A stretch of 64,000 bases of DNA. Source: a virus. The stretch covers positions 1-64,000 of the IMG/VR virus record IMGVR_UViG_3300042992_001376; one strand, given 5' to 3'. The notes beneath the pieces were generated by a model. That model did not search any database. It saw only the letters and a program-made list of their open reading frames with translations, and was not told the DNA's origin. Numbering within the stretch: the first letter of the stretch is position 1; every line of letters begins with the position of its first letter. The position numbers were made by a program, and so were the translations under genes. This document shows positions 17,141 to 26,300 of the stretch, one piece after another.

Positions 17141-18008
17141 TTAATCTACCCTTTAGTTCTTTAATTAATTCGTATGATATCATTAATGATGATACGTGAT
17201 TATCAGAAACAGTCTTACCAATTTTAGTTTTATTTAAAACAGATACAGTCTCAGCTAATTTAATTTTAGTAACTTTGTCATTGATAGACTTATGTAATAC
17301 TTTTAATTCTTTTACTATTGATGGAATTTCCTTCTCAACGTATTCTTTAAATTTAGTAGTATTGGTAATATTATTAATAAACTGCTTTAATAATTCTTTT
17401 TGACTTTCATCTAAATTAGAATATTTTTTATTAAACGTTTCTACTAATATTTTGTAGGTAAGTAATCTTAAATCTTTATCTTGTTTTTTATAAGATTCTA
17501 CTAATTTCTGAGCATCATCTGATTTTTCTACAATTACTGTTTGATTCGATGTTATATTTTCAATTAAAGTAATTTTAGAATTAAAAATATCTTTAACATC
17601 ATAATCTACCATATTCTTAGCTTCAAATACTTTATATATTGATGCTAATACTTTATAGTTAGTTATTGGAGATGATAAGAAATCATCCATATCGAATGAT
17701 TCATTAATCTTCTTAATAAGATTATATTTTTCTCTTTGTAATTTACTTTGATTGATACGGGTATGCGCTTCATTGATTGTATCAATAAATTTTTCAGCTC
17801 TGGATTCTGACTTATATTTCTCCTTTAGTAAGAGTTCATATAATCTATGTTCTTTATTCAATTCAGTTTTTGGTGAAAAGAATTCTCTAACAATATGCTT
17901 TGCTTTTTCAGTCGCATCTCCATTAAGCACTTCTAATGTAATTTGCCTTACAAGAAGTTCAAATAGAATACCTGTGTTCTTAAATTTCGAATGTTTTACC
18001 TTCTTCAT
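17130..18008 (-). CDS. conserved head-module protein, unknown role
   Basis: A 292-residue, Lys-rich, largely helical protein. The start KFKNTGILFELLVRQIT recurs in proteins lying just after the portal gene in environmental T4-like phages. No enzyme motif, signal peptide or membrane segment is visible. It lies 67 bases after the portal gene and is coupled to the next gene by an 11-base overlap. A role in core or portal assembly is inferred only from position. Confidence 0.5.
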   Translation of the reverse strand: MKKVKHSKFKNTGILFELLVRQITLEVLNGDATEKAKHIVREFFSPKTELNKEHRLYELLLKEKYKSESRAEKFIDTINEAHTRINQSKLQREKYNLIKKINESFDMDDFLSSPITNYKVLASIYKVFEAKNMVDYDVKDIFNSKITLIENITSNQTVIVEKSDDAQKLVESYKKQDKDLRLLTYKILVETFNKKYSNLDESQKELLKQFINNITNTTKFKEYVEKEIPSIVKELKVLHKSINDKVTKIKLAETVSVLNKTKIGKTVSDNHVSSLMISYELIKELKGRLNDK

Positions 18009-18056
18009 TTATTTTTGTCCTATAATAATATATTCATAAACGATGTAATCATTGTG

Positions 18057-18065
18057 TATAAATAT
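18057..18065 (-). promoter_or_regulatory. phage-type promoter motif after portal gene
   Basis: Minus strand ATATTTATA, about 48 bases upstream of the ATG at 18008. Confidence 0.4.
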
Positions 18066-18075
18066 AAGTTTTAAT

Positions 18076-19845
18076 TTATTTACTAATTTTTTCCTCGTCT
18101 AACAAATTTGAATCATCTAAAAAGTCAACTTTTTCTTTTATAATTTGTTTTTTTGATGATATTCCGTTAATGTATTCTTTTGCAATATTTGCATTAACTC
18201 TAACCGCTGAACTTTCTCTTTTCAGAGCTTTTTGGTTTTCTTTAGCTCCTAATGGGTCTCTACCATAAGGATGTTTATCTTTACCATAAGTATTACCCTC
18301 TCTTGGTCTACCACCTTCATCCTTTAATTCCGTTTTAAGTTTTTCCAAACTTTCTTCGATATCAGTTGGTTGTTGTGGCATTGCCGGGTCATTTCCTTCG
18401 TTTTCAATAGCGTTATATCTGAATCTATCTTTGAGGTCATTTATCATTCCAGCTTTTTGTTGGTCTACCTCATCTTTACTCATATTGAATATATTTTCAT
18501 ATGCCCAATCTTTAGAAATCATATTTAATGCATTGATATCAGAAACTAATCTTACTTTCTCACTCCAAAGGTTTACTTTCTCTTGCTCATAGATTGTAGA
18601 TGGATTTACCAATGATAATTCAAAATCAACCATATCAGCATCTTCGATACCTTGAGATGCTAAATGTACAATTGCCAATTTAGTAAGTTCGGATACCAAT
18701 GTTCTTTGGATTCTCTCAATCGTTCTTGCAAATCTTACATCTTCTGCAGCAAGTGTTGCTTTACCATTTACATTCTCATCATACCCCAAATATGCTTTTG
18801 GAATTTTAAGAGCTGCAAACAATTTGTTTTTTAAGTAATCAATATCTTCAATAGCTGTGTATTGTAATCCACCTAATGAATCAATTTGAGTACCACTATC
18901 ACCACCCCTAACAGGTAAGAAGAAATCTTCAGTTAAGTTTTGGATATTATATTTTAAGTTATAATCACCACTATTCTTATCAACAAATGGAACTTTCTTC
19001 ATTTTGTTGATAATCTTTTGCATGTAGTTATCCACTTCGTTTGGTGGAATATTACCAATATCAATTTTGAAAACTCTCTTATCCGGTGCTCTCATAATTC
19101 TATGAATTAACATAGCATCTTCCATAAGAGAAACTTGTTTCCAAATTCTTCTACCATTTTCAATCATTGCCTTACCATAAGGTAAGAAGTTGGTATCTGA
19201 TAATAATCTAAAGTGTACTACTTCATAGTTCTCATATTCACCTTTTCCAATAGGGTCATGATTAACTTTGAACTTAACATAGTTTGGATTATTTGGGTCA
19301 GTATTTTCCAATCTTTCAGTTTCATAAACTGGAAGTGGTTGTACATTAATAATACCATTACCTGGTTGTATTTCCACCGAAAGGAAAAAATCACCATACT
19401 TAACCATATTACGAGTCCATGCCCATAGGTTAAATTCAATATTTAAAATATCATAGAAAAGATTTTCTAATAATGCTTTTACTTTTTCGTTTTGAGTTTT
19501 GATTTGAATTACATCTCCAAATTCATTCTTTAATGTAGATTCATCTGAGTATATATCTAATGCCGATGATATAATCGGGTCATTATCCATAGCATCATAA
19601 TCTCTAAATAATTCTCTACGAACTTGATGGTATGCCATTGACTGTGCAGCCATTTGGTCACCAGCAAATCCTCTTTGTAATTTAGTGTACCTATCTCTAA
19701 GGTTCAATAAATTAGTACTTCCTTGCTGTCTGTCATCAACATCAACTACTTTTCTCTTCCCATCCTTGTCAATTTTGACTACGGCTTGAGTAGAAAAGAG
19801 TTTTGTTAATCTTTGAAAAAACGTACTTTGTTGTTGTTCTGCCAT
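18076..19845 (-). CDS. gp20: portal protein, gp20 family
   Basis: A 589-residue portal vertex protein (T4 gp20 is 524). Recognisable family segments are YRQVRRELFRDYDAMDNDP-type sequence with IISSALDIYSDES, VKYGDFFLSVE, EVVHFRLLSDTNFLPYGKAMIENGRRIWKQ, RVFKIDIGNIPP and LAAEDVRFARTIERIQR. Twelve copies would form the DNA entry channel and dock the terminase. I start it at the ATG at 19845 (MAEQQQST); a reading extending to 19932 would use GTG and run into the neighbouring gene. The C-terminal tail is basic and may face the head interior. Confidence 0.92.
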   Translation of the reverse strand: MAEQQQSTFFQRLTKLFSTQAVVKIDKDGKRKVVDVDDRQQGSTNLLNLRDRYTKLQRGFAGDQMAAQSMAYHQVRRELFRDYDAMDNDPIISSALDIYSDESTLKNEFGDVIQIKTQNEKVKALLENLFYDILNIEFNLWAWTRNMVKYGDFFLSVEIQPGNGIINVQPLPVYETERLENTDPNNPNYVKFKVNHDPIGKGEYENYEVVHFRLLSDTNFLPYGKAMIENGRRIWKQVSLMEDAMLIHRIMRAPDKRVFKIDIGNIPPNEVDNYMQKIINKMKKVPFVDKNSGDYNLKYNIQNLTEDFFLPVRGGDSGTQIDSLGGLQYTAIEDIDYLKNKLFAALKIPKAYLGYDENVNGKATLAAEDVRFARTIERIQRTLVSELTKLAIVHLASQGIEDADMVDFELSLVNPSTIYEQEKVNLWSEKVRLVSDINALNMISKDWAYENIFNMSKDEVDQQKAGMINDLKDRFRYNAIENEGNDPAMPQQPTDIEESLEKLKTELKDEGGRPREGNTYGKDKHPYGRDPLGAKENQKALKRESSAVRVNANIAKEYINGISSKKQIIKEKVDFLDDSNLLDEEKISK

Positions 19846-19876
19846 TTTTGTTTTTGTTTTTATAACCTTTATTAAT

Positions 19877-20284
19877 TTACCAAGCTTTACAACTCCAATA
19901 CCTTGCTCCTGTTTTTGGACCAGGTGTATCACAATTGTGTCTTGCTCTAAATGATGCTCTTCGTTCTGGGTCTGATTTTTTAATTCTCATAGTTTCTTCA
20001 CCTGCTGATTTTGCTGATGTTCCGCCATGCCCAAAATTTACTTTTACAACATTCCCTTTTGGATTGTTAACATATACTTTAAACTTCTTAACATCACCTC
20101 TCATCGGTTTATTGAGTTTTACCTCTCTTCCCTGATATTCGGCTTCGTTAACTTCCCCCTTTATGGTTTTTAAGAATTCTATGAATTCTTTTAAATCATC
20201 GTAGTTTTCAACATAATATTCAGTAACATCTTCTTCGAAAATGCCTCTGATTTCATTGTAAAGTTCTAAAGTATAATTTTCCAT
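19877..20284 (-). CDS. conserved small protein with RARHNC motif
   Basis: A 135-residue protein with an acidic helical N-terminus and a VNE-A protease-like junction near residue 47. The C-terminal half (KLNKPMRGDVKKFKVYV..KGNVVKVNFG, then DPERRASFRARHNCDTPGPKTGARYWSCKAW) is a domain common in marine and freshwater T4-like phages, also found at the ends of larger proteins. Two cysteines and the HNC/WSC pairing suggest metal binding. The junction would release this domain inside the head. Function unknown. Confidence 0.6.
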   Translation of the reverse strand: MENYTLELYNEIRGIFEEDVTEYYVENYDDLKEFIEFLKTIKGEVNEAEYQGREVKLNKPMRGDVKKFKVYVNNPKGNVVKVNFGHGGTSAKSAGEETMRIKKSDPERRASFRARHNCDTPGPKTGARYWSCKAW

Positions 20285-20312
20285 ATATTTGACTAAATAT
20301 TATCTAATACTA

Positions 20313-20321
20313 TATAAATAT
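20313..20321 (-). promoter_or_regulatory. phage-type promoter motif between terminase and 135-residue gene
   Basis: Minus strand ATATTTATA, 28 bases before the ATG at 20284. Confidence 0.45.
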
Positions 20322-20345
20322 CATTTTATATAACTTTACATAATT

Positions 20346-21932
20346 TTATAACCATTTACTTAAATCTTCAATACTACCATCCCCAACGTTCATTTGCCAA
20401 GGATTACTATCCATATCGTTACCACCATAAACACCACTATAAGTATATGATGATATACTGTTAATAGCTTGTTTTGTTAAATCAATACCCTCTTGTCTTA
20501 ATCTAAGTGATGTATCTCTAACCCAAAGTGATATGGCTAATGCCATCGTAAGGTCATCATTATAACCACGCATTGCCTCAGCTCTACCATTGTTCCAAAT
20601 GAATGTAAATAACTCATCTATGGTTCTTACTGAACGGATTATGATTGATTTTTCTCTTACATACTCCTCCAACTTTGAAATAATCAAAGGTCGGGTTCTT
20701 GATGTGGTTGAGAATCCAGCTACCATACTTCTATCCTCCGAACGATATTTGTTTGATAATTGATTATCCACATCCACATATTTTAAATCTCGAGATGTAT
20801 AATACAAATTAGTATATCCCCTATCCAATACTTGTTGAATAGCTGCCCAACCAATATTTGCGTTTTCAATTACCAATAGTGCGTTGTTATATTCGGTTGC
20901 TAATGATACTAAGAAATTTCCAAAATCCTTTGTATCCAACTTACCTCTATATTCTGCTACTTGCGCAGATGCTTCAACATCAATAACGTGTGCGGTAGAG
21001 TAATCCGAAGAATCTCCCCTCGAAACGTCAGCTGATACTATGTAAGTTTTATTATAGTTAGGATATTCCCATCTCCAAAGGTTTCCATCAAATCCACCTT
21101 TTTCTACTGGGTCTTGCACAAATGTTTCTTTATAAAATTGTAGGAGTTGTGGTTCGATTACACTATCTCCAGAAGATACGAAATCACAATCACACTCTTG
21201 AGCTGCTCCCTTTGTTCCTAATAGAACCTCTTGTTCATCTCGCCAAGCTTGCTCTCTTTCAGGATGTACACTCCAATGGATTCTAATATTATTAAATGAG
21301 TTTGTTCCATCTTCAGAACCTACCCAAGTTTTGTGGAAAAAGTTTCCAACACCATTTGGTGTAGAAAGGATAATTGCGTTACCCCCAGTTGATAATGTAG
21401 ATTGTGCAGATACCCATATATCTTCAATCTTATCGATAAATGCCGCCTCATCAAATACTAATAAAGATAGTGCTTCAGAACGACCAGCATCACTAGCAGC
21501 AGATGTTGCTTTGATTTGAGAGCCGTTTGCATATCTAAGTGATAATTTGTTATCCTCCACCGTTGTTAGTTTTAACCAACTTGGTAGATATTGATTCATA
21601 ACCCTTACCTTAGTTACTAAGTTTTTAGCAACCTCTTGCTTTGTTGCAATAACCAATACGTTAAAATCATCATTAAATAGCATTTTCCAAAGTGAGAAAC
21701 CAGCAGTCAATGTTGAGATACCAGTTTGTCTTGATTTTAGAATAATATTATAACGATGGTCTTTAAACTGAGTTAGTGTATCTTCTTGAAACGGAAAAAG
21801 GTGAAAGGGTATTTTACCTTTCACCGGATGTTGAATCATACAATATTTTCGCATGAAGTATATCGGGTCTTTTGCACACTTTTGATATTCTTCAGCAATA
21901 ATTTGTTTTAATGATTTCTTTACTTCAGCCAT
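20346..21932 (-). CDS. gp17: terminase large subunit, gp17 family
   Basis: A 528-residue DNA-packaging motor (T4 gp17 is 610). The ATPase domain shows a variant Walker A at residues 67-74 (SRQTGIST), Walker B with D161 E162 (LLVFDEAAF) and a coupling STPNG motif at residues 190-194. The nuclease domain begins at SADVSRGDSSDYS with D302 as the first metal ligand and a later acidic cluster (YNDDLTMALA). It cuts concatemeric DNA and pumps it through the portal. It lies upstream of the portal gene, as in T4. Confidence 0.95.
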   Translation of the reverse strand: MAEVKKSLKQIIAEEYQKCAKDPIYFMRKYCMIQHPVKGKIPFHLFPFQEDTLTQFKDHRYNIILKSRQTGISTLTAGFSLWKMLFNDDFNVLVIATKQEVAKNLVTKVRVMNQYLPSWLKLTTVEDNKLSLRYANGSQIKATSAASDAGRSEALSLLVFDEAAFIDKIEDIWVSAQSTLSTGGNAIILSTPNGVGNFFHKTWVGSEDGTNSFNNIRIHWSVHPEREQAWRDEQEVLLGTKGAAQECDCDFVSSGDSVIEPQLLQFYKETFVQDPVEKGGFDGNLWRWEYPNYNKTYIVSADVSRGDSSDYSTAHVIDVEASAQVAEYRGKLDTKDFGNFLVSLATEYNNALLVIENANIGWAAIQQVLDRGYTNLYYTSRDLKYVDVDNQLSNKYRSEDRSMVAGFSTTSRTRPLIISKLEEYVREKSIIIRSVRTIDELFTFIWNNGRAEAMRGYNDDLTMALAISLWVRDTSLRLRQEGIDLTKQAINSISSYTYSGVYGGNDMDSNPWQMNVGDGSIEDLSKWL

Positions 21933-21935
21933 AAA

Positions 21936-22355
21936 TTACTTTATTAAAAGGACTGTAGTTGCAATTATTCCAACAATTGAAGTTACCTTATAAAATCCAG
22001 TTTTAAACTTCTGTCCTTTTAGTTCTTTTATTAAACTTTCCGATTTTTGTCTCTCTAATGAAAACTGCTCATCCTTTTTAGTAATGATTAATTCTAAGTT
22101 TCCAATCTTTTCGTTTTTAAGAGTATCCTTTTGTTTAAATAAACTTATTTGTTCATCTTTAAGTAATACTGTTTTATTTAATTCAACAATCTCCAATTTA
22201 GCTCCATCAAAACGAATTAGGTCTTGATAAACTAATCTAGCAATTTTTGTTGGTAAAACTACAACACTTGTATCTTTCTTAGTTAGCGTATCTTTCTGTG
22301 AATAAGCGCTCGAGCTCAATGTTACCAATAGTAGCAACGTTATTAACTTTCTCAT
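21936..22355 (-). CDS. signal-peptide, coiled-coil, membrane-tail protein (spanin-like?)
   Basis: A 139-residue protein. Residues 1-19 are a classical signal peptide (MRKLITLLLLVTLSSSAYS-Q) with a signal peptidase I site usual in Bacteroidota. Residues about 45-115 form a charged coiled coil, and residues about 119-138 are a hydrophobic segment (VTSIVGIIATTVLLIK). Its first 77 bases lie inside the preceding membrane-coiled-coil gene in another frame. Such overlapping pairs with export signals recall Rz/Rz1 spanins, which disrupt the outer membrane during lysis. It lacks a lipobox Cys, so it is not a standard o-spanin. Confidence 0.55.
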   Translation of the reverse strand: MRKLITLLLLVTLSSSAYSQKDTLTKKDTSVVVLPTKIARLVYQDLIRFDGAKLEIVELNKTVLLKDEQISLFKQKDTLKNEKIGNLELIITKKDEQFSLERQKSESLIKELKGQKFKTGFYKVTSIVGIIATTVLLIK

Positions 22356-22617
22356 CTGTATTATTTTTAATTATAGTTATGTTTTTTGTTACTTGTTGAA
22401 TATCTTTATCTACATTAGAGATATGTGTATCAACTAAATCAATTTGAGTATCTATCAAATCATTTTTTGTATAAACCGAATCAATATCCTTTTGGATTGA
22501 ATCAATTTTTTGATTATAGCCAGCTATATCAGTTTTAATTTGGCTGGTTGTAAATATACTCCACCCTATTAACACTGCGATAATAACCAATAAAATTACC
22601 AATTTGTTGTCTTTCAT
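22279..22617 (-). CDS. membrane-anchored coiled-coil protein (i-spanin-like?)
   Basis: A 112-residue protein when started at the ATG at 22617 (MKDNKLVIL), which avoids overlapping the preceding gene; an ATG at 22650 is also in frame. Residues about 6-23 are a single membrane anchor (VILLVIIAVLIGWSIFTT), after which the protein is a polar coiled coil (IKTDIAGYNQKIDSIQKDIDS) ending in the periplasm. Topology matches an Rz-type inner-membrane spanin. The next gene starts inside it. No enzymatic motif is seen. Confidence 0.55.
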   Translation of the reverse strand: MKDNKLVILLVIIAVLIGWSIFTTSQIKTDIAGYNQKIDSIQKDIDSVYTKNDLIDTQIDLVDTHISNVDKDIQQVTKNITIIKNNTDEKVNNVATIGNIELERLFTERYAN

Positions 22618-22627
22618 ATTATTAAAT

Positions 22628-23305
22628 TTAAAGTTTTGAAACCAATTCATAATTCTTATCTTTTAATAATTCATATGCTGCGTTTCGTTTTTCTATAACT
22701 TCGATAAGTTCCAACTTACCACTATCAATATCTTTTTGTATTTCAGTTTTTAACTGCTCTACATCTTTATCATTTTGCCATCTTTCAACTGAGCCATCTT
22801 CGTTTACATACTCATGTATATTGGATACCTCTTTATATGCGTTGTTTAATTTTTCCAAAACATCCGTACCATAAGCTGCCATATTTGAATAAATTCTATA
22901 TTCACTATATGCTTCCCATAAACCATCTTGTTTTATTTGAAATTCTCGTCTAGCTAAACAGCCAGCACAATATCCAGTCTTTGAAATTAACTTCTTATCT
23001 GCATTTGAGTAGTTACCACTAACATCACAATCATTTGATTTACAACTTGAAATTTGTTGTAAATAATTTCTAACTTCAGACATGGTATCACTACTCTTAG
23101 ATTGTCTTACTCTACCATATTCTTTTTGTTCCCAAAGATAACCATCTTTATCTTCCCAAATATCTCCAATGGTTCTGGAAACTTCCTCTTTTATATTAGA
23201 GAATCCAACTTGCGTATTTTTTTCGTATTCACCAGTCTGAACCATATCAGCCAACTTTCTACGAGTTGGATGCATGAAACTTTTCTTAAATTCTGTATTA
23301 GCCAT
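22628..23305 (-). CDS. conserved protein upstream of terminase, zinc-binding candidate
   Basis: A 225-residue protein with Cys pairs (SCKSNDC near residues 87-93 and YCAGC near 112-116) that could bind zinc. The start (HPTRRKLADMVQTGEYEKNTQVG) and the GDIWEDKDGYLWEQK strand pair form a pattern I associate with proteins near the terminase genes of T4-like environmental phages. By position it might act as a small terminase (gp16), but no helix-turn-helix is evident and two lysis-type genes lie between, so this is uncertain. Confidence 0.5.
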   Translation of the reverse strand: MANTEFKKSFMHPTRRKLADMVQTGEYEKNTQVGFSNIKEEVSRTIGDIWEDKDGYLWEQKEYGRVRQSKSSDTMSEVRNYLQQISSCKSNDCDVSGNYSNADKKLISKTGYCAGCLARREFQIKQDGLWEAYSEYRIYSNMAAYGTDVLEKLNNAYKEVSNIHEYVNEDGSVERWQNDKDVEQLKTEIQKDIDSGKLELIEVIEKRNAAYELLKDKNYELVSKL

Positions 23306-23329
23306 AAATTGTTCTTATATATTCATATA

Positions 23330-23338
23330 TATAAGTAT
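23330..23338 (-). promoter_or_regulatory. phage-type promoter motif before 225-residue gene
   Basis: Minus strand ATACTTATA, 24 bases upstream of the ATG at 23305. Confidence 0.45.
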
Positions 23339-23349
23339 TGAATTTTTTA

Positions 23350-26300
23350 CTATTCGTAAAATAATCCAAGAATTTGATTTAATGGTGCAAATGTACCTGT
23401 TAGTTTCATTGTATTTCCATTGTACACAAATACGATACCTTCGTTTGGAACTATTTTATCTTTTCCACCAATAGCGTTTAATCTTTGTAATTCCATTTTA
23501 AGTTTTGCTATCTTCTTTTCATCACCACCAGTCTTAACATCTGATATAGTTTTATCTAATCTATCCTTCATAGCTCTAACCGCAGAATCAGGGTTTGCTG
23601 TAAGTACTGAACTCATAAATGAAAGTACTTCAGAGCCAACACCCAAAAATATATCCTCAAAAGGTCTAATATTATCCTTTGCTATCTTAGCGTGGTCATT
23701 CTTATCAATACCAGTTGCCCAACTTAATACTTTAGCATCGGTAATGTTTTTATTGTCTAAACGGAATGATTTATCATAGAATGCCCATCTCTTAACCAAT
23801 CCCATTAGAGTTCTATTATCAATCGGAGATGGTGATTTCTTAGTTACAAAATCAGTCCACCATGCTTGATGATAATCAGCAATACCATCCGTATCGGATA
23901 GTTTAAACTTAGATTGTAGTTTTGTAATCTGTCCACTATATTTTCCTTTTAATGAAGTTAAGTTTTTTGATTGTGGTAACTTAACAACTGGAGGTCCTTG
24001 TATTGTATAAGCCGATTGTACGTTTTGATTTACTTGCTTAATCATACCAGCCAAAACTTTAGCTGCTTCTTGATTTTCACCAATTGCTATACCAGCTTCA
24101 TTATATTCCATTGTTCCATGAAATACTAATAGTGCTTGTCCATAAGGAATTACATTTACCGAAGTTGGATATATTACCTCCAAATTCATAAAACATGCAC
24201 CATTCTTAAAAACTTTTTCTCTTTGTTTTTCTGAAAGTGATTTTATTGCTTTTGATAAATCACTCATAGCAAAGTTGTATGCTTTTTCTAACTCACCTCT
24301 TCCGGCAAACTTAGTAGCTACTCCATTTATATCCAATGCCTTCTCACCTCTATTAGCTAGATGTCCTTTGTTTCTAGCAGCAACTAATCTTCCATTCACC
24401 CAACTGATTGCTAATGCTTGTCCATCAGTTTTTTCTCTTGTCAATTCCAACTTACCTTCTAATGCACGATTCACAATATCTTTAAGTTGTCCAAATGTTA
24501 AGTTAATTTCAGTATCAAATGGATGATTCATATGTCCATACGCACCACCTTCAGTTAATAACCCCTCAGTTATGTTTGGGTTATTATCAGTTCCACATTT
24601 GTGACACATATAGGTATCACTTCCACCTTCAGAAATTTTCCAACTCCAACCACAATTATCACAAATTACTTTACCATTTTCTACTCTTTCACTAATCCCA
24701 CCACCCAATGCGTATGGTTCGTTATATTGTAATTTCTCAGCGTTAAATTTCTTTCTTAATCTTTTAAGAACTTCTTTATGTTTATCAATCCATGCTTGGT
24801 CTGGGTAACCCATTCCAATTCCTTCAAATGCTGATTTGGTTTTTACTTTATACCAACCACCACCCGGTGTTCTGAATATTCTTGCAGGTATTTCTAATAT
24901 TCCATTTGATGGTAATTTAGAATGATACTTTGAATCAATATGAACAACCTTTACAATGAATACTTTTTTCTTATTATCAGCTCCAATCAATTCAACTTCT
25001 AATGGAACTGCTACTCCACCTATTTTAAGTTTACCACCAAAGATATTACCTTTAGTGTATGCTTCTTCTACTGATTTTTTAACCATTTCATATCCTTTAT
25101 CTTCGGTATCCTTTGTATTTGTTTGATGACCAGGTTCTGTTTTTTTACTATCATCAAAATCAATTGTATCCAATTCTGCACCATATCCCATATCAGGTGT
25201 ATATGTTCCCGATTTGTGATGTTGTAAAAAATTATGGTCTATTGTACCATCCGATTTATGATTTTTTGAATTAATATTTTCATTTTTACTTATTTCAATT
25301 GCTCTTAATTGCTTAAGTGCTTTCTCTTTAGTATCATGTGTTCCTAATCTATCACCACCATCCTTTGGATATACCACCCACTTACCATCAATATGTTTGA
25401 TTGTTTCAACAGTCAATTTCATTGATTCTTTGCTTCTAAAATCTCTAGTTCCACCTTTATTATCTTTAAATCCGAATGATTTATAGAATTGGATTAATCT
25501 TCCCTTAGAACCCCCAAAATCAGATGATGGAGTTAAGAATACATCTTTTTTGGTTTTCTTTGCATAAGTAATAATATCATTCATTACTTTTGTACCAATA
25601 CCCTCACTTCTTTTTTCTTTTGGAACAACTATTCTGTGAATTTCTAAGTATTCTGGATATTCATATACATCCAATTCCACACCATGTTTTTTCCCCAAAT
25701 GAGAGTCTAACGTTTCAGCAATTACTGATTCAAATTTATATTCAGGTGTTGTTGTTTTGAATTCACCTTTTCTCATTATAGTTTTTGCAATAGCTTTATT
25801 AGCTTGAAGCATAAATGGTATATTGATATTAGTTCTATTATCCTTTGCTACAACTTGGTTGTATTGAGTTAAGAATTCAACAAATTTCTTTTTATTTCTA
25901 CCTAATCTTTTAAAGAACCCAGTTAGTTCTGCTGCTGATATTTCCTTACCATTTCTCGTATCATTTAATCTATCGAAAAAATGTTTATCAGTAAGAACGA
26001 TATCAATTGGATTTAATTGTCTATCAGCGTATTTATCAATTTGTTGTAAATCAGCCATTGGGATTTCGTTAATTACCGATTCGTTTTTACCAGTATCTGC
26101 TTTTTTAGCAGCAACACCAATTTCTTCTGCAAATTTATTTGACATTGGTATCACATCCTTTATATCGGCATCAATAACAATAACTTTCATATTAGCAGGT
26201 TTCCCATCTCTAATTGCGTTTGTTGTTACAGCTGCCCAACGATGATGACCATCCACTACATATCCATCTCTACTTACATAGATTGGAGCAGTAATCTTTG

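Noticed and set aside
19846-19932. N-terminal extension of the portal protein
   Set aside because: It would need a GTG start and overlap the adjacent 135-residue gene by 56 bases; the ATG at 19845 begins a portal-like sequence.
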